DNA of 64,000 bases, from positions 49,972 through 113,971 of the forward strand of contig WHVA01000381.1 of assembly GCA_015179125.1 (NCBI GenBank), read 5' to 3'. The translations under genes and the position numbers were made by a program. Position 1 is the stretch's first letter. Each line of letters opens with the position of its first letter. The notes under the pieces were generated by a model. That model was not told the origin of the DNA. It saw only the letters and a list, made by a program, of their open reading frames with translations, and made no database searches. This document shows positions 24,001 to 33,828 of this stretch, piece by piece. This DNA comes from Gautieria morchelliformis. Taxonomy: Eukaryota; Basidiomycota; Agaricomycetes; Gomphales; Gomphaceae.

Positions 24001-25283
24001 ACACTGCCTGCACGAGGTTTCCTGTTCTGTCACCAAGTCACGGCGCCCACAACCTCCGCTCTTCACCATGCTGCGTTGTCTGCTAGTGTGTGGCAGATCG
24101 TATGGGATGCTTGATGCCTCCGCCACCTAGCCATGCACCGGGTGGGTCAAGGTCCATCGTGAGCTGGTCATACTGCTGTTGGCACTGGGGTCAGCAGTGC
24201 CTGCCCATATTGGTTGCTGTCCTGGGAAGTTGTGGGGCGCCCTTGCGTGAGCTGTACCAGGAGGGAGTTGGTGTATGTGTGGATGGCACCATACAGGGTT
24301 GGACAGCAGCACCAATCACACTATTGCTGCGGTGTATGTGGCGTTTTGGCAGCGGCCATGCAGACGGAGGACACGTAATCCTCACGTACATCACTGCACT
24401 TGTCCATCCGTGAAGCCTCGCTCCCATAACGATTGCTGTGCTGACTGTGCATGCTCCCCCCGATGCATCCCGACAGCCTTGAGTGCAGATGCAACGGCAA
24501 CCAACAGTGAGACCTACCACCTCACCGTGCCTACCCATGGTTGTCCAGTATTCCCCAGGGAGGGCAGGACATGGAGCACCTAGACAAACTCATATACATG
24601 AAGAAGGAAAGCGATGGCATGAGAGGAAGGTGTCGTTAGGGGCAGTGGTGTCCAAGAACATCCATTACTGGGAAATATTGGGAGTTGATCAAGGGTGGAT
24701 TTGAACAGATAGTGGTGTTCCTCAACAAGAATGGCCCTGAAATGCCCTATGTTGCAGTTGCTGCACCTGAGATGTGGAGCCATGAGGTCAGATGTCGGAG
24801 TGGAGGTAGATGGGAAGGAGTGTGGAAGATATCAAAGTCTTGGACCACAAGTCACCCAAACATCATGGCATGTGTGTATCCCAGCAGTTACTTCAAACAA
24901 GGAGGTTCGTGGAAGTGGTGATATGGAATGGTGTTGGGAAGGGATAGTGACTTGAGGGTGCACCGGGATGATACACTGTAGAAGGGGGGTGATATCCTGC
25001 AGCAGCGGCCCTTCCAGCAACCCTTCCTCTGCATGAAGACACCAAGCACAGTGACTTGCAGATGCTGTTGCTGGACATGTGTGCACCACTTCACAACACC
25101 GTGACAACTACAGATGCAGTGAATCCCGTACAATGCCCCACATGTCTTGAGCCTGCTGTACATGCCGCGATGCACAGGCAGATGTGTGACGGCCCAGACC
25201 CCCAGAGACAAGCGTCGGCTAATACCTCCATGGCCTAATGGAGCAGAGATAAGCATTGTCGGCTAATACCTCACCAATTCACT
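21026..25283. other. Interior of unit E: GC-rich, no recognisable coding sequence
   Basis: Many long open frames overlap on both strands between 21.9 and 24.6 kb because stops are rare in this GC-rich DNA; none shows a domain. A diverged pair of blocks at about 21170 and 21270 shares GGTCCACT(A/G)C(A/G)GGTG(T/C)AGGTGAA. From 24.5 kb composition becomes more even, still without motifs. Confidence 0.45.
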
Positions 25284-25354
25284 ATGTCAACCCTAAACCC
25301 TGATAAACTGTATATTAACCCTCTCCTCACGGCCACTCTTTCCCTTACACACCC

Positions 25355-25980
25355 ATGTCCTCACCCGCTATGGAACTTGTTGCCCTCCCCAGTTTCACCA
25401 GAGGCCTGTCAGAGCTCCCGACCATGTCAGACGTTGATCCCAACCTCCTGCACTTCTCCGGCTTCTCCAAATCCAGACCGGCCAGTGAGGCCAAGCTGAG
25501 AGAGACACTCAAATGTCATGACCCTACCACCAATAACTCAAGCAACAACCAGCCCTATGAGGCCTCGCCACCCTTGAAATGGACTATTGACCCAGAGGAC
25601 CTTCGGTTGGCCACGATCACCCATCCCAGCCAACCTCTGCCTGCCTGGTCCAGACCTTGACACAGGCGACGGAACACCTACTATCTTACCGACCCCATCA
25701 TTGTTGGTGATGCAGATACACCTTACACATTTGAAGGGTATGTGGGGAGGTCCTTCCGCAATGCAGCAGGGGAGTGTGTGCGTTACGTGAGATTCAAGGG
25801 TCCGGAGCTACCCACGGAATCCCATCCCAACGAGCTCATCATTCCCATATACCAGGAGGGCAAGAGCAGCCATGGTGACGGCAGGGCATGTTCCCACCTC
25901 TGGTGTACATGGAAGCGAAGCCTTATGGGATGTTTGGGGTTAGGCGATGACTGCACTCGCCAGGACAACAAGCATTGAGA
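25355..25980 (+). mobile_element. Accessory frame of a D-like element (in unit E)
   Basis: The frame MSSPAMELVALPSFTRG, then DPNLLHFSGFSKSRPASEAK, is clearly homologous to the minus-strand frame at 45959-45678 of element D (MSSPAIELVALPSFTQN, LHFSGFSSSRAASEAK). The continuation (TFEGYVGRSFRNAAGE, HPNELIIPIYQEGKSS) matches the frame at 45671-45423. In both places it is followed by a GCATTGAGAGGGG purine tract and an LTR start. The product is unknown. It lies downstream of the chromodomain in D, so it is an extra 3' gene of this lineage; this copy is broken. Confidence 0.6.
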
Positions 25981-25987
25981 GGGGTGA

Positions 25988-26163
25988 TGTTAGGGTTTAG
26001 ATGTTGGGGTTTGCCTTCTGGACCGTTCCCACGTTTCCAGACCTTCCATGACCTTCCGCAAGTTTCTGCTCCCCCAATTATGTAAAGACGGTGGCAGGAG
26101 GCTTGGGCTCACTTGCTTCAGGGGTTTCATACGTCGAGACGCCGTACCATAGAGAGGGGGTGA
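25988..26163 (+). mobile_element. Partial D-like LTR
   Basis: Starts TGTTAGGG after a purine tract and shares with the D LTR (read in sense) the blocks CCTTCCATGA, CAAGTTTC and ATTATGTAAA. It does not reach an LTR end before the purine tract that precedes 26164. Confidence 0.5.
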
Positions 26164-26436
26164 TGTCAGGGGACAGCCTGGTGGTTCTTCTTGTTCTTCT
26201 TTCCCTTTATCTTCTGTTATCTTCTGCCTTCCTCGCCTGCTTGTCCTTGCCTGTTCCTCCCTTTCCTTAAATTTGAGTTCCATACTCCACCACCCATGTT
26301 CATGTCCAGTAGTCCGGCCTGCTCAGTAGCTGTATAGTTAGTCGCTTAGGTAAGGGGATCCTCACCCGATTCTCTTTGGATCCCCCTTACCAGTGCTCTG
26401 TGTGACTTACCATGAGCAGGTAGGGTTGCCCTTACA
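26164..26436 (+). repeat. Right LTR of unit E
   Basis: 273 bp, TGTCAGGGG...GCCCTTACA, followed by TCATC. Confidence 0.75.
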
Positions 26437-27556
26437 TCATCCACACACCGATTAGCAAGTTGTGCATGGGGTCTATGATCGTCATTCGAACAGCGTCGAA
26501 ATACGGCAATCTGACAAACTTGGACCATTGGGTTCCAGTGGCTTTGAAGAATTTGTCGCGTGCTGTAGGATTCTGGAATGAGGTGTATTCATATGCCTGA
26601 CTCCGATGGAGTCTTGCATCCCACAGAGGAAAACCTGAGGACGATCAACTGATTGTCAGAATTAGGTACCTAGATAACACGACTTACCATTACACAGTGG
26701 TTCCTGGCAGTATAATTCTGCTTGGGTTACCTGGCAACGAGTACAAGGTTGATTTGCATGGCCATGATCACTGAATCTGCCCATTTTTACAGCCGCTGGG
26801 TGATCACAGACAATACCTATGCAAATAAAGCGCACAAGTTGTCCTAAAATGCACATGAGTGCATAGTTTGGTAGCTTCAATATATATGGACTGACCATTT
26901 GGAAATCTTGGAGTCTTGATCATTATCCCCCTCGTGTAAAGATCCTCCAGTTCATCGACGACTCGCTTAGTCTGACATTGCAATTGGTTGGCGGTTGGCT
27001 CAGTTGGTCCAGCCGTCATGGTGGATATCATCATATTGTCTACTTGATATCTGAAATAAAAATATTAGCTATACCTGCTAGAAAAATAGGGAGGCTTATC
27101 GGTGACTTGATTTCAGTAGGCAAGTTTGCGATGGCCCAAGACATGACACCAGATGAATGACTCAGTGATAAATCACCCCACTGTGCCTGGAACCTGACGT
27201 TGTAGGTATATTAGATCATGTGAAATCAGAGGAGTGCATGCGTACCAATCCAGAGCGCAAGTTCCTGCTATCCGAAGCTCGTCGTCATCACAGCGCTTGA
27301 AGAATAGCCTACCATCTGCCCCTTTAATCTCATTCCATAGCGCGCCATCCCAGATTGCACTGTAGGTACCTGGACATCGAGGGTGAGTTCTCCAGGCCTC
27401 TATCTGATCTTCCATACCAGGCCGGGATAGGAATTCGGCGAGGAGTTCAGCCAGGGAGGCATATGGAACCACGACCTTCGGTTTGGGGGGTTTCTGGAAG
27501 ACAGCTCGAGTTTCGACACTTTGGGCAAAGTACGACTCACTGACACCAGCGTATAA

Positions 27557-28044
27557 TGTTAGCAACTTGGGGTTATGGCAGGGAAGGTTCGGTAGAGTTC
27601 TTAGAAAGCTAGAATCAAATACACTCTCTCAGTGAATTTATTGTCACTGTTATATTAATACAATACCTAGAATCAAATACACTACATGATTTTCAGTTGA
27701 CATGCTATGTAAATATGAAAGATACTACTCGCCTCTCTCAGTGAATTTATTGTCACTGAGAGCGGAGCACTATCCTGTCTCAGAAGGCATATACGTGCAC
27801 CCGGCCCTTTAGCGCTCAAGAGCTCGCGCGTTGAAGTCATTTCAAACTCCGCTGGGTGCAGCCGCCTGTGAAAATAGAGATAACAAAGTGAAATAGAGAG
27901 ATAGGGAGTGACTGGAATTTTTCGAAAATAATCAGAGAAGTGAATGCATGGTACAAGAACAATATGAGAAAAGATTGAAACACCATACAATAAATCGAAC
28001 ATATTATGCTTGATTTTGGTGCAGGAGCATAAATGCACCCAACA
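27557..28044. mobile_element. Solo LTR G, copy 1 (488 bp), TSD TATAA
   Basis: TGTTAGCAACTTGGGG at 27557 to TGCACCCAACA at 28044, flanked by TATAA on both sides (27552-27556, 28045-28049). An inverted copy of exactly the same length lies at 49073-49560. It sits in the N-terminal part of the Plavaka gene. Internal short repeats of CTCTCAGTGAATTTATTGTC occur twice (about 27628 and 27736). Confidence 0.85.
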
Positions 28045-28241
28045 TATAATACCGTCCCACATCCGCTGCATGGACCCTCATGATCAAGTACAGGGCTCGG
28101 GACTGGTGGACCGCAGACAGCTCGGCAATTTGGACAAACGACCAAGAGGGAGAAGCAATCCTGGAGTCCAAGGTGTGTAAAGATGCAAGTAGGCCCAGGG
28201 ATATGAAAATAAACCGGAGGCACCACAGGAGCAGACCACAT

Positions 28242-29281
28242 GCTCGGAACGATAGGTGGTGTTTAGTATGGAGAAATCCTACTAATAAAAGGATGCATCT
28301 AACAAACCAGTGCTCATGAGCATGCGTACTATGTCGTTATTGGAGTTTTGGGACTGACATTGTTGTTATCCTAGGATCTGCTGTCGCTGTTGAGTGAGTT
28401 TTCTCAGGAGGTCGTGAAACAATCTTGTTGCGACGGGCAAGTCTTTGGCCTGAAACCATCAAAGTTTTAATGCTCAGCAAACAAAAGCTTCATCTTGCAT
28501 GCGCTCAGTGCACAGCGGGATTACATCGTTAACATACGATTATTAGACGACCTTGTATCTAAATTTACCATGCTCAAATAGATCCGTCAACCGTAATATG
28601 GACGGTACGGTACCCGTACCGTACTGTCAGAGGGGGTGAGGTATGGATTATATGGATGGTATATGGCCTGCCATATCTGTAAACTTACCGTGGATTATAC
28701 GGCCGTAGCTGTAATAGGGACGGTGTGCAGCCCTAACTATCATCCAGAAGTCGCATCGGGGTGTTGCCAGGTTTATTCCCAGATGAAATTTGAAATATCT
28801 CTGGTGCGAAAAGTGGCAAGCTGAGCGTCGCTATAAGCAATATATATTTCTATGCCAGGATTAATTGACTTAGGCTAATACACAAGATGCAGTTCTGCCA
28901 CAGTCACGTGAGGCCGCGTCGCGCCGCATCTTCAACGTCCTGATCAGCGCTCCCACTGCTCTGAGTCATAGCTAGGCTTGTTTGACACCACGACTTCGTA
29001 GAATGTTTGGTCTTCGTCGCTTCCCGTGTACCCTGTGCAAAAACACGGTTATGCCCTGGCAGCAAAGCCAGACAATCAAGTGGCATCTGCAGCGGGATGC
29101 TGAAGCCCTAGAGCTTGCGAACTCTAATCACGTCGAGAATGATGCCAGAGAGTTTAGTTTGGATGGTGAGAGAGATGCTAATTCTCTCCCCTCCAATCCA
29201 GAAAACTACATCTTGGCTGTTGACATGAGAGAGATGCAAGATCAAGGGTGATGATCTCTGTTCATACTCCCAGTATGATGG
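28242..29281. other. Repeat-derived stretch with MITE fragment and a short frame
   Basis: 28242-28560 shows nothing recognisable. 28585-28735 is an inverted family-F MITE fragment. The frame at 28982-29251 contains FPCTLCKNTVMPWQQ with a following H and is reminiscent of the zinc-finger N-terminus of basidiomycete transposases, but is too short to assign. Confidence 0.3.
28585..28735 (-). mobile_element. hAT-like MITE fragment (family F), inverted
   Basis: Ends ACGGTGTGCAGCCCTA, the reverse complement of the hAT-like terminus seen at 19114 and 20628, and contains GGACGGTACGGTACCCGTAC palindromes. Only one terminus is recognisable. Confidence 0.5.
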
Positions 29282-30060
29282 TGTTTTGGAACCCTTAAAG
29301 ACTTTGGTGTTATTGCTAACACTTAAATCTATCAGAACGTGTCGTTTACGAGACTCAAAGAATATTAAACAATGCTGCAGCACAACTCCGGAAATAATTT
29401 AATATTTGTACCTTGGTTGCAATCCATGTAAAAACTAGTCCAAGTTAATACGGATGGAAGGCAATGCATTTCTTAGCAGCACTGAACAATAAACTAAAAG
29501 AAAGTAGGTTCGAGGGCACTATCAGGGTCCCAGCGTATTCCAAAATATGAGGGAATGTGCTTAGCAGGCGAGTTTATAAATGGACTGACCTGATAATCTA
29601 CCAACGCACTGCAATTAAACGAGAGGCAAAGAATAGAATCTAAAGCGGCCTTTACAAGTACCAGGAATTGACTTGTGAAAGATATTAACCAGGAAAATCA
29701 ACTGATCAACTCTCTCGGGTATTGGAGTGCGAATGGCAAGACTATCAATTGACAGACTCACTCTGTAGAATTACACCTGGAGGATTAGTCTAGGTGGCTA
29801 AGCAGAAAAGTATCTACTTAACAAGGAATTAGACACTAAAGTAAGTGAATAACCCTAGCTGGGATTAGCAGCTTAGTAAGATGCAAGTCACACGAGTCAC
29901 GTGTAGGATAGAAGCAGTAGATTGCTAGATTGGATGATGATGCTAGGGGGTCAGAATGGCCTCCTTTTATATTGTAATTTACACAGGATTATGTAAAATG
30001 GGGAGCTTCTATCTATTAGGCGAGTGATGTCATAAGTAAATATTTGTGCAGCTAAAACAC
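29282..30060 (-). mobile_element. LTR of family C (divergent or partial copy)
   Basis: Read on the minus strand the end ...GGGTTCCAAAACA (29282) and some 670 bases upstream match the solo LTRs at 32267-33828 and 58491-60147 (shared blocks AGTTGTGCTGCAGCATTGTT, TTACTTAGTG, CCTAGCTGGG). Beyond about 29960 it diverges. A matching target duplication was not found, so it is a divergent subfamily or a partial copy. Confidence 0.6.
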
Positions 30061-30097
30061 ACCCTTGTAACTATTGTGGTGTGTTTGTGCAAGGAAA

Positions 30098-30620
30098 TTA
30101 CAGCTTTTTCAGGTACATAGGGCAGAGTCTGAAATACATGCCGCCCGGTGCCGCTCGAAAAGATCAAGCTGTATCTCCACAGCAATTGATGATTAAGGGT
30201 TGGTACTTTGTATATATTCTGTACTATGTAGTAGCTACCCTCTTATATACAAAACCTGGCTTATTCTGATTTATTGAATATTTGGATAATTTCACTTATA
30301 TGCATCATTATGCACTCAAATTCCTTCAGTAAGGTCTGTAACTTTCTCAGATTATAGTAATATACATGTATAAATGTTGGAAATAGAAAAAAATGATGTA
30401 ATCTCCAGGTTAGGGAAGGGGGGAGGGGTGCATGTCTGTTTGCCTTCTCCCAGCCTTTTTAGCCTTCTACATAGCCAAAGCCTCAGGTTTAAGGACTTAA
30501 ATATAATATAACCTCTATATATACTCTAATTACAATGATGTGACACTATATTTCTTCATCTGCAAGTCTTGCCGGCATGATGTCATGACATCATGTGCGA
30601 CCACGTCACGTGACAGGCAT
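30098..30620 (+). repeat. Dispersed repeat B, copy 1 (upstream of a transposase)
   Basis: About 520 bp, nearly identical to 54584-54809 plus 55498-55795, including GGTACATAGGGCAGAG, TTATATGCATCATTATGCAC and TCATCTGCAAGTCTTGCC. This copy is uninterrupted; the other carries a solo LTR at the position equivalent to 30319-30323 (AATTC). Each copy directly precedes a protein-coding stretch (30650 and 55863). Confidence 0.7.
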
Positions 30621-30649
30621 TACATGTTGTACATGTACTTGTGCCATCG

Positions 30650-31875
30650 ATGCCTAGATACATCCCAGAACACCTACGACAATGACAAACGTACTCAGAG
30701 GATCTACAAAAACGTGTTATATATCAGAGGTATACACGCGAAAAGAAGATTGCTGATATCGCAGTGGATCTCAACATGTCGCAACGCATCGTCAAACACG
30801 TTCTGCAACTATGGTGCACTACCGGTGAGGTTATGCCACCAGAACCTGGCAAGAAGGGTAAAAGGAGAAAAATCATGGATCCTGAGGAAATGCAGGTAAG
30901 CAAGCAGCGAACCTTGATGATACCGGATTATGCTGACTCTTATCTGGTTTCTCTCCTAGTTCCTAATTTGGCTTGTAGAACACTTCCCGGACCTCTACCT
31001 CGACGAAATACAGGGTGTCATGCAGCATCTATATGGAATAACTGTTGGAGTTAGCACTCTCTGGGATACACTGACAGAACTTGGGCTCACATGGAAACGA
31101 GTATGTCCTTTTTTTTCTTGTGATTCTTCAACTTATTTACTCCCTTGTTAGTTGTTAAAGGTTGCTGCGGAGCGAAATGAAGACCTCCAACTGGTTTTCC
31201 GTTTCCGAATTGGTCACAAAAGCCCCAGCTGTCTTGTATTCATTGACGAGAGCCGGATCGATTGCCGCACCACATATCGCTTGAACGGATGGGCACAGAA
31301 AGGGAAAAGAGCAAGATCAAAGGCTAGGTTTGTGCGTGGCACAGGGTATGTCTCCTTCCATGTCTTACTTTCCTCTAATATTTACATCAGTGTAGGTACT
31401 CCCTTCTACCCGCCCTCTGTGATGAGGGGATAATTTATTCCGATGTCCGCGAGGGATCATATGACGCCGACACCTTCCTGACATTCATCACGAACCTCAT
31501 GCCATATCTGAACCCATGGCCCCAGCCGCGCAGTGTCTTGGTGATGGACAACTGTGCCATTCACCATGGTCCTGAGGTTGCTGCAATTTGCCAAAAACAG
31601 TAAGCAATCCTAACAAATTTCCCAAGTAATCTCAAAAATATCTGTTACGCAGTGGTGTGCGCCTCTACTACTTACCGCCATACTCCCCCGACATGAACCC
31701 GATTGAGGAGGCCTTTTCTTACCTGAAGGCATACCTTCGCCGCCATGGCGCAGAATTTCAGCAAGCAGTAGATGGCAAAGATGAGATGGCTATTTTGTTA
31801 TTCCTTCACACTGCTATGCCTTCAATATCAGCTGAACACTGTAAAGGTTGGATGACACATTCAAGGTACTTGTAA
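30650..31875 (+). pseudogene. Tc1/mariner-type DDE transposase gene with four introns
   Basis: Exons 30650-30895, 30960-31100, 31152-31345, 31396-31599 and 31653-31875, with introns 30896-30959, 31101-31151, 31346-31395 and 31600-31652 (50-64 nt, GT-AG). The N-terminal part (TYSEDLQKRVIYQRY, DIAVDLNMSQRIVKHVLQLW) is a helix-turn-helix. The catalytic part has VFIDESRID (first Asp), SVLVMDNCAIHHG (second Asp) and YLPPYSPDMNPIEEAF (Glu), with 34 residues between the second Asp and the Glu, the DD34E spacing of the Tc1 group (DDE_3 family). The frame from the first ATG meets a TGA at 30683-30685, so either this copy is inactive or the start lies elsewhere. Terminal inverted repeats were not found; repeat B lies upstream and a minisatellite downstream. 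The rest of the enzyme looks intact. Confidence 0.75.
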
Positions 31876-31957
31876 ATGTACACATCTGTCCTATCCCTGT
31901 ACCAGCAGCTAGTGTCAAATATTATGACTATGCTATTCCCACAGCTCTGCACTTTGT

Positions 31958-32266
31958 GGGTGATGTGAGTGATGCAGGGGAAATAATGGAAGCCATGAAT
32001 GATGTGGAAGTGCAGGGATGTGGGTGATGCAGGGGAAATCATAGAAGCCATGAATGAAGTGGAAGTGCAGAGATGTGGGTGATGTGGGGGAAATCATAGA
32101 AGCCATGAATGAAGTGGAAGTGCAGAGATGCGGGTGATGTGGGGGAAATCATAGAAGCCATGAATGAAGCAGAAGTGCAGAGATGCAGGTGATGCAGGGG
32201 AAATAATAGAAGGCATGAATGAAGCAGAAGTGCAGAGATGCGGGTGATGCGGGTGATGCGGGTGAT
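31958..32266 (+). repeat. 55-bp minisatellite, about five units
   Basis: Unit: GTGATG(C/T)(A/G)GGGGAAAT, then AATAGAAGCCATGAATGAAG and TGGAAGTGCAGAGATGYGG; five consecutive units with few differences, ending in pure GCGGGTGAT copies. The solo LTR at 32267 interrupts the array, which resumes at 33829. Confidence 0.85.
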
Positions 32267-33828
32267 TTTTTTGGAACCCTTCAAGACTTTGGTGTCAGAG
32301 CTAACACTTTGGTCTATCAGAACGTGTCGTATACGAAACTCAAAGAATATTAAACAATGCTGCAGCACAACTCCGGAAATAATTTAATATTTGTACCTTG
32401 GTTGCAATCCGCGTAAAAACTAGTCCAAGTTAATACGGATGGAAGGCAATACGTTTCTTAGCAGCACTGAACAATAAACTAAAAGTCTGTAGGTTTGAGG
32501 ACGACTATCGGGGTCCAAGTATTCCAAAAAGATAGGAATGGCTTCACAGGAGAGTTTGTAAGTGGACTGACCCGATTAACGTCAATGCACTGCAATAAAC
32601 GAGCGACTAGGGTTTAAGAAGTGACTTGTGAAAGTCACTGAACAGGAAAGTCACTGATCAGTTCGTCTCGGGTATTGGAGAGCTAATTGACAAGGAAATT
32701 GATTGTCAGACTCACTCTGCAGAATTTCACCTGGAGTGTTAGTCCGGGTGGCTAAGTAGAAACGCAACTACTTAACTGAGAATTAATACACTAAGTAAGT
32801 GTAATAACCCTAGCTGGGGTTAGCAGCTTAGTAAGCTGTGCAAGCTTGGCAAGTCGCACGAGGTACGTGGATAGTAGATGATGATGTATTGGCTGATGAA
32901 AGGTGGGCAGTAAGGCCCCTTTTATATTGTATCTACCATCTATTAATAGACTAGAATGAGTCATGAAAAAATAGGGTAGTGAGTCATTGAGAAAAAGGGT
33001 AGTGAGTCAGAGCATGTGTTGGCCAATCGCAGTTCACGATTTGGGTGTGAGTCATGCACTGAGTCACAAAGAAATGGGGTAGTGAGTCAGAGCATGTGTT
33101 GGCCAATCGCACCCCACGATTAGGGGGTGAGTCATGCAGAAATGGGGTAGTGAGTCAGGCATGAGTCACGTCTAAGAATAAGATACACCCTTATTCTTAA
33201 AGAGGATTAGCTCAACACAGCCTTTCATTGGTAAGCGGCCTCTCAGCCAATGATACACCAGAGTTCAAGCATGAGTCATGTGCCGAGCCAGGCTCTGAGT
33301 CATGCAGGAGTCATTTCCCAAGTCACAAGACTTTGGACCAATAATACTCCAGCTTGGCAGTGAGTCATGACCCTAATTCTATTTTAGGAGTGTAGTCATG
33401 GCACAGCACAGCTTAGCATAGCCTTGTTGCTATGGTAGCATAGGCTGGGCTGAGTTTGTATTGCACAAACTGTGTTGTGGAGGCTTGGGAATAAATTGCT
33501 ATTTCCAGAGTGCTGAGTCTGAACCGGTAGGTTGGCCAGAGTTTGTGGGTGCGTAAGTGTCCACAGGCTCGAGTTCGGGTTCGCGCGCGTCGGAGTTTGA
33601 ATAAGCAGAGTTGTGGATACATGTGGATTCATAACTCTGCTGCAACAGAATAGAAGTGTTTTGAGCCAAAGACTTCGTTAAAAATGGCGAAAAAATGGTA
33701 GGAAATTAGAGGAAGTTTAAATAGTTCATCCCCAATGATAGCAATACCTGTATGCTATATTTTAAGGTCACTATATCGAAAATACATGGAATTTCTCCTA
33801 ATTGACCGGCAAAGCAGGATCCCATACA
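32267..33828 (-). mobile_element. Solo LTR C (1562 bp), TSD GTGAT, in the satellite
   Basis: On the minus strand it runs from TGTATGGGATCC (33828) to the GGGTTCCAAAA end (32267) and matches 58491-60147 throughout. GTGAT flanks both sides (32262-32266, 33829-33833). It contains many copies of a GTGAGTCA/TGACTCA motif between 33000 and 33330 and a TATA-type box near 32925 in sense. No internal region: a solo LTR fossil. Confidence 0.85.

Larger units (their letters stand above)
20488..26436 (+). mobile_element. LTR-flanked unit E (5.9 kb), no recognisable gag-pol, TSD TCATC
   Basis: Left LTR 20488-21025 (with a nested MITE fragment) and right LTR 26164-26436 share their starts (TGTCAGGGGACAGCC) and ends (GGTAGGGTTGCCCTTACA). 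The bases before the left LTR (20483-20487) and after the right LTR (26437-26441) are both TCATC, the expected target duplication. A purine tract (GAGAGGGGGTGA) directly precedes the right LTR. The 5.1-kb interior contains no reverse transcriptase, integrase or gag that I can recognise. Its 3' part holds an accessory frame also found in element D. It resembles a large retrotransposon derivative (LARD) that would depend on a relative's enzymes. A fossil. Confidence 0.75.
20281..28241 (-). pseudogene. Plavaka (CACTA-like) transposase gene, split by two insertions
   Basis: Pieces on the minus strand: 28241-28045 with a CxxC..CxxC zinc-binding N-terminus (VCPNCRAVCGPP, GPCSGCGTVLY); 27556-26437 with VVVPYASLAELLAEFLSRPG, EAWRTHPRCPGTYSAIWDGA, then AIANLPTEIK, and LPYFDAVRMTIIDPMHNLL, the signature of Plavaka transposases; and 20487-20281 with VIKNHWYATWIQGSSLRS and FEMPTFVGRP. 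The 488-bp solo LTR (27557-28044) and the 5.9-kb LTR unit (20488-26436) explain the gaps. The second unit lies inside an intron whose acceptor (GTGTGCAG) is at about 20440-20450. Several in-frame stops in the 26.6-26.9 kb part and the truncated C-terminus mark it as dead. The gene would have encoded the DDE enzyme of a basidiomycete DNA transposon; terminal inverted repeats were not found. Confidence 0.75.

Noticed and set aside
21900-24600. Many long overlapping open frames on both strands
   Set aside because: The DNA is GC-rich and stop-poor; frames overlap on both strands, start and end arbitrarily, and none shows a domain or splice signals.
31958-32266. Regular 55-bp repeats resembling a CRISPR array
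   Set aside because: The units are contiguous with no unique spacers, and the genome is eukaryotic; it is a minisatellite.
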